Below, piece by piece: positions 35,201-42,385 of a stretch of DNA of 59,514 nt (its first letter is position 1; the number at the start of each line of letters is the position of its first letter). Position numbers and translations under genes: made by a program. This DNA is from Bacteroidaceae bacterium (GTDB lineage Bacteria > Bacteroidota > Bacteroidia > Bacteroidales > Bacteroidaceae): NCBI GenBank assembly GCA_017479555.1, contig JAFVCB010000059.1:1-59514 (forward strand). Reading direction: 5' to 3'. Under the pieces are notes generated by a model. The model had not been told where the DNA came from and did not search any database. It worked only from the letters and a program-made list of their open reading frames with translations.

Positions 35201-36032
35201 GCCTCGCGAGGATGGTGGAAATGGTATCATCACACGCGGTACGTACAGCATCAGTAGCGACAAACTCGTATGGAGTACGCCCGTGGCATTCACCTGGGCA
35301 CGCGACAGCGAGCAGAAAGTAATCACCTTCGCCGACAGCCTCACTGCGCGCTACATCCGACTGCACATCGACGAGTCAGTAGGCGGCTTTGCCAGCGGAC
35401 GTGAACTATACGTCTTCCGCAGAGAAGGGACAGAGGGAATACTCCAAGGCGACATCAATCGCGACAAGCGCATAGACGAGAACGACCTCACCAGTTATAT
35501 GAACTACACAGGTTTGCGTCGTGGAGACGGAGACTTTGAGTACGTCAGCATAGGTGACATCAACGCCAACGGCCTCATTGACGCGTACGACATCAGTGTG
35601 GTAACTACGCAGCTCGATGGCGGTGTGCGCGAGAGCAACGACCATGTAGCGGGTAAGCTCGTGTTGCAGAGCGACAAGGCTCAGTTTGCTGCAGGCGACG
35701 AGGTACGCATCACGGTGAGCGGCACAGACTTGCACTACGTCAATGGCCTCAGCTTTGCGCTGCCCTATGATGCTTCGCTCTTAGAATATACGGGTCTGGA
35801 ACTCGTCGGTATGAAGAACATGGTGAACCTCACCAATGACCGTCTCCACACCAATGGTACGAAAGCGCTCTATCCCACGTTTGTGAATCGCGGCAACGAC
35901 TTCTTGCTCGACGAGGGCAATCAGACGCTCTTTGTCATTAAGTTCCGCGCCAAGAAGGCTGGCTCTTTCAACTTCCAAGCACAAGACGGCTTACTCATCG
36001 ACCGCAACCTTGGAACAGCCAATCCATTCTAA
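32211..36032 (+). CDS. Secreted multimodular GH31 glycosidase with dockerin-like and cohesin-like modules
   Basis: A 1273-residue exported enzyme with signal peptide 1-26. Residues about 30-770 form the GH31 N-terminal sandwich, barrel and C-terminal sandwich. The probable nucleophile is Asp412 (KTDVAWVG) and the acid/base Asp464 (WTGDQTGG). An FN3 domain covers about 850-925 and an F5/8-type (CBM32-like) domain about 931-1065. Paired EF-hand-like dockerin repeats start near 1079 (GDINRDKRIDEND) and 1113 (GDINANGLIDAYD). A cohesin-like domain fills about 1145-1273. HIPTFIGAGLSGQPN and the module order recall GH31 alpha-N-acetylgalactosaminidases of gut bacteria, so mucin-type O-glycans are a possible substrate, with low certainty. 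No SusCD pair adjoins it. A terminator follows at 36076. Confidence 0.9.
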   Translation: MKKRILRSAFLIGAWLIALWPTLVLAQPIKNAQAVGDHTVRLTYQDGRTLILDFYGPNVLRLFSDPAGGELLRLPQADPPANMLVAQPRKDVAQVDVEDIGTAFAITTSDVRLTFNKQRGLLSATDQRNGRTVLQEVQPAEFGENKVTLRFALSESEYPYGGGVQNGRFSHRGQSIAIENTNNWVDGGVASPTPFYWTTAGYAFMWHTFKAGRYDFGATTAGVTELSHNEAYLDVFLMFDETPVALLNDFYQLTGHPVLLPKFGFYEGHLNAYNRDYWTRAEQNGFMAYEDGYRYNESQSDNGGIRESLNGEIPGGYQFSARAAIDRYLNADMPLGWFLPNDGYGAGYGQTNTLEGNIENLRQFGEYAHSKGVEIGLWTQSDLHPKEGIEPLLQRDIIGEVGTAGVRVLKTDVAWVGAGYSFGLNGVADVGEVMPRYGNDARPFIISLDGWAGTQRYAGIWTGDQTGGDWEYIRYHIPTFIGAGLSGQPNITNDVDGIFGGKNVPVNIREYQWKTFTPMELNMDGWGSNPKYPQVLGEPAASFNRTYLKLKSALLPYTYSIARAAVDGKPIIRAMFLDYPNAYTYGKQTQYQYMYGPYLLVAPVYKNTAADALGNDIRNGIYLPEGRWTDIYTGETYVGGRILNTFDAPLWKLPVLVTADAIIPMTRPHNTPAQAPNDYRKYVIYALQGTQFTEYDDDGRTQAYLRGSHTATNVSTCVTGNGTLTVEIAPTVGAFQGFEPKKQTDIVVNVGAAPRSVKATIGKKKVKLRQLTREQLEQATQGWAFSEDEPQLTMFMSEGEPSPIEGLHTNPRILIKLPQTDVTANAVRVNIEGFTPLALSVPSTDYLPETLPAPSVTMKEIGAYSVTPQWQSVAGAKYYEIAHDGIVESTIRTKQFTLEDLTPESPFTFSIRAVGNEAVSPWTIVEVTTAADPLKWAVNGVTGITTFKNQGGQEIAKLFDRDEKTMWHSDWSTHDATGGDLTIDLHSVNELASLVYLPREDGGNGIITRGTYSISSDKLVWSTPVAFTWARDSEQKVITFADSLTARYIRLHIDESVGGFASGRELYVFRREGTEGILQGDINRDKRIDENDLTSYMNYTGLRRGDGDFEYVSIGDINANGLIDAYDISVVTTQLDGGVRESNDHVAGKLVLQSDKAQFAAGDEVRITVSGTDLHYVNGLSFALPYDASLLEYTGLELVGMKNMVNLTNDRLHTNGTKALYPTFVNRGNDFLLDEGNQTLFVIKFRAKKAGSFNFQAQDGLLIDRNLGTANPF

Positions 36033-36075
36033 GCGATAGCACAGCGTGCATCGCTGACCCACCACTACCAAGAAC

Positions 36076-36114
36076 AGGAGGATGTGTCCCACACGACGCA
36101 TCCTCCTATTTTTT
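36076..36114 (+). terminator. Rho-independent terminator after GH31 gene
   Basis: Stem AGGAGGATG (36076-36084) with CATCCTCCT (36099-36107), followed by ATTTTTTC. Confidence 0.9.
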
Positions 36115-36190
36115 CTTAGGCAACCCCAAAAGGGGCAGAAGTCCTACACTATAAGTTCAAGGCCAAGCGTAAGCCCACGTAAGTGATAAT

Positions 36191-37201
36191 TTACTTGGCG
36201 ATGATCACGGGCAGACCCAGTATCGTGCCGCCCACCGTGCCTTGCTGCTTGGGTGGCTCTGGCGTTGCGGGCTGCTGTCTGCTGGGCTGCGCGGGTGTGG
36301 TGCTTGTTGGTGTGCTGACCTTGCGCGCGATGAGCCACTCGTCGTCGATACAGATTTCAAAGATGGTTGCGGTGAGGTTACGATAGTCGTAGTAGGTATT
36401 GAGCCCCTGGGCGGTATTGAGCACGTGGAATGTGCCTGCTACGGCGTTGGGGCGTGGCATCGTGACGCTCCACGAGTTATATTGCAAGTGCTTGCTGCTG
36501 TTCACTCCCGTGCCTTGTAGGTCGAAGAGGCGACGAGCAGACTCACCGACAATCGTGAGCTTGTAGCGCGGCTTGTCGTATACGTCGCGCACATCCCACG
36601 TGCCGTTCATCAAGCGTTGCGCCTCGGTCTGCGTGAGTGGCGTGGTTTGAATAACGGGACGCTGAGGCTCTGGTGTGATGGACGCCGCCTGATTCTGTGG
36701 CTCGTCGTCGGCCACCTCGGCCACTTCGGGTGCAGGCGCGTTCAAATCGGGTAGGGGACTGACGCGACTCGCTTCGTACGCCCCGTCTTGCGTTCCATCG
36801 AACGTGGGTGAGAGTTCCAACATCCATTTCGTTGCAGAGAGATTGCGATAGTTTGCCTCAATCACGGCTGGCATGCTCTTGTCCTTAGGTTGCGAGAGGA
36901 CGAACTTGCCGCGACTGCACGTGCTCTTGGTCAGGGGCTTTATCTCCCAGTGGTTCCACTCGGTGACGAAGCGCTCGTTGCTCTGTCTGTTGAGCCAGTG
37001 CAGCGTGACATGTCGTCCATGCGCATCGTCGCCGACGACGATACGTTCTACGTTGTAGCGATAGTGCGGGTCGGGCTCGCAAACGTATTCACCTGGAATA
37101 TACTTTTCCAAGTTCGCGTAGGTGATGGTTTGCGCCAAGCTAACTGTGGACAGCAGCACGGCGGCCAATAGGGTGAGCTTGCGAAAGGTTGTCATATACA
37201 T
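36191..37201 (-). CDS. Exported protein with internal duplication, unknown function
   Basis: A 336-residue protein with a signal peptide (residues 1-24, VSLAQ). Two segments, about 45-135 and 205-300, look like copies of one module: RYNVERIVVGDDAHGRHV and YRNLSATKWMLE against RYKLTIVGESARRLFDL and YRNLTATIFEIC. Both end with a strand that follows a YRNL[ST]AT motif. The linker (145-195) and the tail are rich in P, E, A and Q, and the last residues are hydrophobic. I do not recognise the family. A second ATG two codons in (37195) is an equally good start. Confidence 0.7.
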   Translation of the reverse strand: MYMTTFRKLTLLAAVLLSTVSLAQTITYANLEKYIPGEYVCEPDPHYRYNVERIVVGDDAHGRHVTLHWLNRQSNERFVTEWNHWEIKPLTKSTCSRGKFVLSQPKDKSMPAVIEANYRNLSATKWMLELSPTFDGTQDGAYEASRVSPLPDLNAPAPEVAEVADDEPQNQAASITPEPQRPVIQTTPLTQTEAQRLMNGTWDVRDVYDKPRYKLTIVGESARRLFDLQGTGVNSSKHLQYNSWSVTMPRPNAVAGTFHVLNTAQGLNTYYDYRNLTATIFEICIDDEWLIARKVSTPTSTTPAQPSRQQPATPEPPKQQGTVGGTILGLPVIIAK

Positions 37202-37356
37202 AGGTTAATTTTTTTAGATGAGCTCCAGCGATTTGAACACGGTAGGCTTCGCATCACCATGCTGTTATGTGCGCATGATGGCATGCTAAGTCTGTCCTGC
37301 ACGTATCGCTTTGCGGACACCCGCGCTTTTGGAGGGAGCGTAGGGGGTTGTAGGGC

Positions 37357-37410
37357 AAAAAAACAACGTAGCACGCCTGTTCAGTGGTGTGCTAAACAGT
37401 CGTGCTACGT
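37357..37410 (-). terminator. Rho-independent terminator after SUMF1-fold lipoprotein
   Basis: A perfect 10-bp stem, ACGTAGCACG (37366-37375) with CGTGCTACGT (37401-37410). On the minus strand it is followed by TTG and a run of seven T (37357-37363). It lies 13 bp past the gene stop. Confidence 0.88.
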
Positions 37411-37422
37411 GGATGAGGGGAG

Positions 37423-38229
37423 TTACTCACTCAGTGCGAGGCGGATACCAATTGTTCCAACGGCCCAATTTTCTGTTTCAGAATTGCGTTGAGTTACACG
37501 ACAGTGAGTTGCATCTAACTCGCTGTGTACAGAACCGCCACGCAGTACACGAGATTTCGTATGATTTGCACCTGTAGGTCCACTGGGGTCGTTCTTTAAG
37601 GAACGGCCATAGTAGTCCTCTGAGTACCAGTCGTTGCACCACTCGTAAGCGTTACCACTCATGTCGTATATGCCGAGTTCGTTGGGGGCTTTGGTTGCCA
37701 CGGGTTGCAACTCAGTAGTATTTCCTTTCCACCAAGCCACGTCGTTGATGTTGTTCGAACCGCTATATGCAAAACCTTTGCTCTTCACACCTCCACGTGC
37801 AGCAAATTCCCATTCTGCTTCGGTGGGCAAACGGAAGATTTTGCCAGTGAGTTCATTGAGTTTTTTGATGAACTCTAAAGCACGGACGTGGCTGATAGTC
37901 GCCGCTGGTAGCGAACCATTCTCGCGACTTAAATTCTTACCCATGACGGCTTTATATAAGTCTTCGGTCACCTCGGTCTGGCTTATGCTGAAGGTAGAAA
38001 TGCTCACCTCGTGAACAGGCTTTTCGTCCTCGAGGCCATCTTCCGAACCCATCAGGAACGTGCCGCCCTCGACTTTAACCATTTTGAAGGTTATGCCATT
38101 TACGGTATAGTCTGTTGTCTCTACGCGACTGTCTTTACCCGAGTCGTCATCGTCGCCGCCGCACGATGCGAAACCTATAGGCAGCAGGGCTATCAGCGCA
38201 CTGGCTGCAAGGGTACGAATGTTTGTCAT
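37423..38229 (-). CDS. SUMF1/FGE-fold lipoprotein
   Basis: A 268-residue lipoprotein (lipobox FASC, Cys23) with GGDDDDSGK directly after the Cys. This acidic signal is typical of surface-exported Bacteroidetes lipoproteins. The body is a formylglycine-generating-enzyme/sulfatase-modifying-factor fold: GGTFLMGSEDG, EVTEDLYKAVMG, RLPTEAEWEFAARGG, YDMSGNAYEWCNDW, SRVLRGGS and RLAL. The catalytic Cys pair of true FGE is not kept: after RGGS comes VHS rather than W..C, and only one Cys (HCR) remains. It is probably a structural or binding variant, not a sulfatase maturase. It has its own promoter and terminator. Confidence 0.88.
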   Translation of the reverse strand: MTNIRTLAASALIALLPIGFASCGGDDDDSGKDSRVETTDYTVNGITFKMVKVEGGTFLMGSEDGLEDEKPVHEVSISTFSISQTEVTEDLYKAVMGKNLSRENGSLPAATISHVRALEFIKKLNELTGKIFRLPTEAEWEFAARGGVKSKGFAYSGSNNINDVAWWKGNTTELQPVATKAPNELGIYDMSGNAYEWCNDWYSEDYYGRSLKNDPSGPTGANHTKSRVLRGGSVHSELDATHCRVTQRNSETENWAVGTIGIRLALSE

Positions 38230-38304
38230 AGTTTGCTATGCGTTTTTATTGAGTTTTGTATAATTTTGCTCTAAGCTGTTTGGACTTGTTTGAAGAGTTT
38301 GCGG

Positions 38305-38336
38305 CAAAGGTATAAATTCTTGGCTATTACAGCAAA
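38305..38336 (-). promoter_or_regulatory. Promoter of SUMF1-fold lipoprotein
   Basis: On the minus strand, -33 TTTG (38333-38336), a 20-bp spacer and -7 TACCTTTG (38305-38312), 76 bp before the start codon. Confidence 0.75.
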
Positions 38337-38381
38337 GAAAAAAGCCTATTCTCTTCATAGCGAGCGTTTACGGGGCTACTT

Positions 38382-38996
38382 TCAGTCGGTAGATTTGTTC
38401 CACTGCGCCTTGAGGTACTTGGGCATATCGCTATACTTGATGCCCACAAGCAGCGTCTCCGTCTTCTGCAGCGCAGCAAAGCAGACGAACATCAGCAGAG
38501 GCCCGAATACGTAGTCCGACCAGCTACCCACGTGATGCGACACCAAATATACGAGCAACACGATGCTCACTGCCGCTTCAATCCATGCGGTGCACATGCC
38601 CGGTGTGTAGAAATGCTTGGTACGAAACAGGCGAATGCCCATCGTATGCACAAACCCCTCAATCAGACCAAAGGTGACGACAGTCATAGTCAGCAGCGGC
38701 ACGTCGTGATAAACAAACGGCACAATCGTCAGTAGGAGCAAGAATATGCCAGCTTGTATACGACTCGCGCGTTTGGTCTCCTCGCTCACTTCTACATGGA
38801 TTAGCTTAGAAATCAGGTCGGTAAATCCACCGGGGTAGTGGCCTTCTTCCCATTCGTGAAACACGAAGATCAAGGCATCAAAGACCAACCATTTTTGCAC
38901 AAAACTGAGATGGTCCAGCATAGCTGCGTAGACAATGAACAGAAGTGCCAATACGGTGTACACTTCCAAGGCATAATGTTTGAAAAACTTGCACAT
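38382..38996 (-). CDS. HXXEE-domain membrane protein
   Basis: A 204-residue integral membrane protein with five to six hydrophobic helices. The family signature HEWEE is present near residue 47, and a second conserved helix holds GLIEGFVHTMGIR. The biochemical role of HXXEE proteins is not known; the His/Glu cluster inside the membrane suggests a metal or catalytic site. It is divergent from the AraC gene, with a -7 box TACTTTTG on the minus strand at 39028-39035. Confidence 0.8.
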   Translation of the reverse strand: MCKFFKHYALEVYTVLALLFIVYAAMLDHLSFVQKWLVFDALIFVFHEWEEGHYPGGFTDLISKLIHVEVSEETKRASRIQAGIFLLLLTIVPFVYHDVPLLTMTVVTFGLIEGFVHTMGIRLFRTKHFYTPGMCTAWIEAAVSIVLLVYLVSHHVGSWSDYVFGPLLMFVCFAALQKTETLLVGIKYSDMPKYLKAQWNKSTD

Positions 38997-39027
38997 AAGA
39001 AATACGGTATTATTAGGTTTGACACTG

Positions 39028-39108
39028 CAAAAGTACTACGCATCATATCCCTGTTTGTGAACAAAAACGCAACTTAAAGGTGCAAATCCTACGAAGTGCG
39101 TATCTTTG
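39028..39108. promoter_or_regulatory. Divergent -7 boxes for HXXEE and AraC genes
   Basis: TACTTTTG on the minus strand (39028-39035) faces the HXXEE gene. TATCTTTG on the plus strand (39101-39108) lies 21 bp before the AraC ATG. The intervening 65 bp would be a natural site for autoregulation by the AraC protein. Confidence 0.5.
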
Positions 39109-39129
39109 CGGTGTTTCAACAAATCTGCT

Positions 39130-40002
39130 ATGTCGCACGACCATATTCGCCACATCGACCTCGCTGAGATACGCCAGTCGCTCCCTACCGAGCGAGGCAA
39201 TATCGCCCGCGAGCGCTTTGCCCTCGTGATGGACTCCACACCCATCTTGGCGCAACGCATGTTCCATCAGCCCATGCGACTGAAAGAATGGCGTATGCTG
39301 CACGTCCTCGAGGGACATGCTGACTACATCATCAATCTGCTGCCGCAGCGCATCCATGCGGGGCAGTTCATCTTCCTACCTCGAGAATGCTTGGTAGAGG
39401 TGGCAAGCGTCAGCACAGACTTTGCGCTACACGTCTTGGCCGTTGGCGAGAGCAACGAGCTCCCTATAGAACTGTCGGCATTGCCCACACAGCCTTTCAT
39501 CCTCCCACTCACGGCGGACGACGACAGGCTCTGCGCCACCTACTTCGCCCTGCTCGCCGACCTCCTTTCCCAACCCGAACTTTCCGACATGGCCGTGTTT
39601 CACCTCGCACAGTCCCTGCTCTCGCAGATGTACACTCGCAGTCGTCAGACCATCGCACAGACAGCCACGCCGCACCTCACCTCCGCCGAACGATTAGCCC
39701 AACAATTCGTCGCTCTCCTCTACGAACACGGCACGCGAGAGCGCAGCATCCCTTTCTATGCCGAACGCCTGCACGTCACGCCCAATCATCTGAGCAACGT
39801 CATTCGTCGGCAAACTGGCGAGACCGTGATGCAATGGCTCGCACGTACTACCATCACCGAGGCCAAAGTACTCTTGCGCCATAGCGACCTGCGTATCTAC
39901 GAAATAGCCCAACGCCTCAACTTCCTCGAACCCACGGCTTTCAACCGTTACTTCAAGGCGCAAACTGGTCAAACACCGCTTGCCTATCGACAGACCACGT
40001 AG
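39130..40002 (+). CDS. AraC family transcriptional regulator
   Basis: A 290-residue regulator with a cupin-like sensor half (HADYIINLLPQRIHAGQFIFLP) and a C-terminal AraC DNA-binding domain with two helix-turn-helix units (FYAERLHVTPNHLSNVIRRQTG and IYEIAQRLNFLEPTAFNRYFKAQTGQTPLAYR). I start at the ATG at 39130, not at the in-frame TTG at 39106, because that TTG lies inside the -7 box. It may control the divergent HXXEE gene. Effector unknown. Confidence 0.9.
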   Translation: MSHDHIRHIDLAEIRQSLPTERGNIARERFALVMDSTPILAQRMFHQPMRLKEWRMLHVLEGHADYIINLLPQRIHAGQFIFLPRECLVEVASVSTDFALHVLAVGESNELPIELSALPTQPFILPLTADDDRLCATYFALLADLLSQPELSDMAVFHLAQSLLSQMYTRSRQTIAQTATPHLTSAERLAQQFVALLYEHGTRERSIPFYAERLHVTPNHLSNVIRRQTGETVMQWLARTTITEAKVLLRHSDLRIYEIAQRLNFLEPTAFNRYFKAQTGQTPLAYRQTT

Positions 40003-40219
40003 CCACATCGCGCTACGTTGGGTGTCTTCGGTGTTGTGTCCAATGCTCTTCGTTCTACTTCTGTTCTATACGATTTTGTGACCTATCATTTTGATTATCG
40101 CTCGACTTCTTGCGTTTTTGTCTCAGATACTCTTCGTCCTACTTCCTATGACAAACAATGCGCTTAAATGCGCATATTTTTCGCCATCCTCCTCATTTTG
40201 TTCGCCCACAAATGTATTT

Positions 40220-40303
40220 TATAAACTTAACCTCAATTCTTATAAACTTAGCCTAAGTTTTCATAAATTCAACCTAAGTTTGTATAAACTTAACCTAAAT
40301 TTA
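40220..40303. repeat. Array C: four 21-bp palindromic tandem repeats
   Basis: Units start at 40220, 40241, 40262 and 40283. Unit 2 contains the perfect palindrome AAACTTAGCCTAAGTTT. Left flank GTATTTTATAAA matches that of the arrays at 12258 and 27356. The right flank diverges (TTTATAATATTAAAG). It lies in the 686-bp gap between the convergent AraC and gcvH genes. A lone GCCTAAGTTTTC occurs at 40421-40432. Apart from these and the gcvH terminator I see no gene in 40003-40688. Confidence 0.9.
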
Positions 40304-40606
40304 TAATATTAAAGGGATGCACACAGACCTTTCTTCCAATATGTTTGAAAATATCGCAGTGTGTATGATGATGTGTGCGGGTTACCCACGGGTTTAGTTC
40401 CTTTCTTTCTCTTCAATCCTGCCTAAGTTTTCCCGCCCAATACAAGCCCCAACGGGCGGCAGACTAATGTATAAACCAACGCGAAAAGCAAACCGCTTCT
40501 TAAACCACAAACCATTGCGCCCGCCAATTTCTCTATCTGTCCCTTAATCCTTTTGCGGTTCGCTAAATAACCATGCTCCTTTTCACGCTGACCAATCATA
40601 TAGAAG

Positions 40607-40650
40607 AAGCGGGAGACTCTCTGCGATGTGCGCATGAGAGACTCCCGCTT
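40607..40650 (-). terminator. Long hairpin after gcvH, probable terminator
   Basis: AAGCGGGAGACTCTC (40607-40621) pairs with GAGAGACTCCCGCTT (40636-40650), about 14 of 15 pairs. It lies 39 bp past the gcvH stop on the minus strand. The tract after it is CTTCTTCTAT rather than a clean T run. Confidence 0.7.
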
Positions 40651-40688
40651 GGGATTGTTGGCAGCGCGTGTGGCTGCCTATGGGTTTG

Positions 40689-41066
40689 CTATTTGCAAAT
40701 AGCTTCGTAGGCTGCGGCATCGAGCAGTGCGTCGAGCTCGGCATTGTCGCTCAGGCGTACTTTGATAATCCAGTTCTCGAAAGCATCCTTGTTGATGAGC
40801 TCAGGCTCGTCTTCGAGCGCTTCGTTGACTTCTACAACTTCGCCGCTGACGGGGCTGATGAGGTCGCTGGCTGCCTTCACGCTCTCAACTGCGCCGAAAT
40901 CTTCGCCTGCACTCACTTCGTCGCCCTCTTCGGGCATGTCCACATAGACTACGCTGCCAAGCTGACCTTGTGCATAGTCGGTGATGCCGATGTAACCAAA
41001 TTCGCCTTCAACGCGAACAAACTCGTGGCTCTCTGCATAGTAGAGGCCGTCAATTACTTTTGCCAT
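40689..41066 (-). CDS. gcvH: Glycine cleavage system H protein
   Basis: A 125-residue lipoyl carrier protein that shuttles the aminomethyl group between the P, T and L proteins. The lipoylated lysine is in FGAVESVKAASDL. IGITDYAQGQLGSVVYVDMPE matches the family start region. It lies 17 bp after gcvT in the same operon. gcvP is not in the window; Bacteroidetes often keep it elsewhere. Confidence 0.96.
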   Translation of the reverse strand: MAKVIDGLYYAESHEFVRVEGEFGYIGITDYAQGQLGSVVYVDMPEEGDEVSAGEDFGAVESVKAASDLISPVSGEVVEVNEALEDEPELINKDAFENWIIKVRLSDNAELDALLDAAAYEAICK

Positions 41067-41083
41067 AGTGTTTATTAGGGGTG

Positions 41084-42178
41084 TTATTTTTTATAGGATT
41101 TCTGATAGAAACGTTTCTTGCAAACGATGCCTTTGCGGGCTTTGCCATGAATCATCACACAAACTTCGGTGTCGAGCTTGCTGTGAGCAAAGTCTACGAG
41201 AGCCATGCAGACACTCTTGCCCGTACAGATGCTCTTGTAGCCCGTGGTGACGTAGCCTATCTCTTGTCCATCGAGGGTGCATACAGTATAGCCGTGGCGG
41301 GGTATGCCCTTGTCTTGGAGTTCGATGCCGACAATCTTTTTGGAGATGCCGTTGGCTTTCTGCTCTGCGCAGGCTTCCTTACCGATAAATTCGGGCTTGT
41401 CGAGTTTGACGAACATGCTCAGTGCTGCCATGACGGGCGAAATCTCGTCGGTGAGTTCGTCACCGTAGAGAGGCAGACCGACCTCGAAGCGCAGCGTGTC
41501 GCGACAGCCAAGTCCGCAGGGCTGTACGCCAGCTGCGATGAGTTTGTCCCACGCGGCTTGTATGTAGCTGTGCGAGCCGTAGACTTCAAAACCGTCTTCG
41601 CCCGTATAGCCTGTGCGCGACACGATGATGGTCTCGCCCGCTACGTCGATGGTCTTGAAGGTGTAGAAAGCCAACTCAGCGCACTCCAGTCCCAACACGG
41701 GTTGCATCAGGGCTTCAGCCTCAGGGCCTTGTATGGCTAACTGACCGTAGCTGTCGCTCTGGTTGTCGGCTACGCAGTCGAAGCCTTTGATGTTTTCTTG
41801 TATCCAAGCATTGTCCTTGTCGATGTTGGCTGCGTTGATGACGAGCAGGAAGTCGTTCTCGCCCATCTTGTAGACCAGTAGGTCGTCCACCGTACCGCCG
41901 TGGGGGTAGAGCATCATGCCGTAGAAAATCTTTCCGACTTCGGCACCCGCTACGTCGCCCGTGAAGATGTGTTGTACGAAGCGTTCGGCCTCGGGACCCG
42001 TCACGCGAACCTCACCCATGTGGCTCACGTCGAATACGCCAACGTGTTGGCGCACCGCGTTATGCTCCGTGGTGATGTCTTTATACTGTAGCGGCATATC
42101 AAAACCGCCGAATGGCACCATCATAGCGCCCAACTGGATATGTCTGTCGTGCAGACACGTCACTTTTGTTTCTGACAT
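41084..42178 (-). CDS. gcvT: Glycine cleavage system T protein (aminomethyltransferase)
   Basis: A 364-residue folate-dependent enzyme that releases ammonia from aminomethyl-GcvH and makes methylene-THF. Family segments: MVPFGGFDMPLQY, FDVSHMGEVRVTG, LVINAANIDKD, SRTGYTGEDGFEVY, GCRDTLRFEVGLPLYGDEL. It starts at the ATG at 42178, after a -7 box at 42247-42254, and is followed by gcvH. Confidence 0.95.
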   Translation of the reverse strand: MSETKVTCLHDRHIQLGAMMVPFGGFDMPLQYKDITTEHNAVRQHVGVFDVSHMGEVRVTGPEAERFVQHIFTGDVAGAEVGKIFYGMMLYPHGGTVDDLLVYKMGENDFLLVINAANIDKDNAWIQENIKGFDCVADNQSDSYGQLAIQGPEAEALMQPVLGLECAELAFYTFKTIDVAGETIIVSRTGYTGEDGFEVYGSHSYIQAAWDKLIAAGVQPCGLGCRDTLRFEVGLPLYGDELTDEISPVMAALSMFVKLDKPEFIGKEACAEQKANGISKKIVGIELQDKGIPRHGYTVCTLDGQEIGYVTTGYKSICTGKSVCMALVDFAHSKLDTEVCVMIHGKARKGIVCKKRFYQKSYKK

Positions 42179-42246
42179 AGTATTAGTTTAGGTAGGAATG
42201 TTTTGTTAGAATATGCGTAGATAGTCTTCCCTTGTTGGAGACAGCG

Positions 42247-42254
42247 CAAAGATA
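42247..42254 (-). promoter_or_regulatory. Probable gcvTH -7 box (TATCTTTG)
   Basis: Minus-strand TATCTTTG, 69 bp before gcvT, inside the 207-bp gap after lplA. This suggests gcvTH has its own promoter. No -33 TTTG at the right spacing, and no glycine riboswitch is recognisable in the short leader. Confidence 0.5.
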
Positions 42255-42385
42255 CGTTTTTTTAGAGAATAGGCTTATTTTTCCTTGCCAAATCCACGAA
42301 ACACTCGCTTTGGCTCAGTCTAATGAGCTTTGCAGCTGTGTGTTTGCACACGGCGCGCGAGAGCCATTGCGCGTCGCAGTAGTTT

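Noticed and set aside
35440-36032. Cellulosome component
   Set aside because: Dockerin-like and cohesin-like modules are in one enzyme with no scaffoldin or other dockerin proteins here. Such modules occur in non-cellulosomal bacteria.
40423-40635. A 70-codon minus-strand open frame after gcvH, with a hydrophobic C-terminal half
   Set aside because: It overlaps the long gcvH terminator hairpin, has no promoter and matches nothing I know. I treat it as noncoding.
42179-42385. Glycine riboswitch ahead of gcvT
   Set aside because: The likely leader is only about 60 bases, too short for the tandem aptamer, and no conserved core was recognised.
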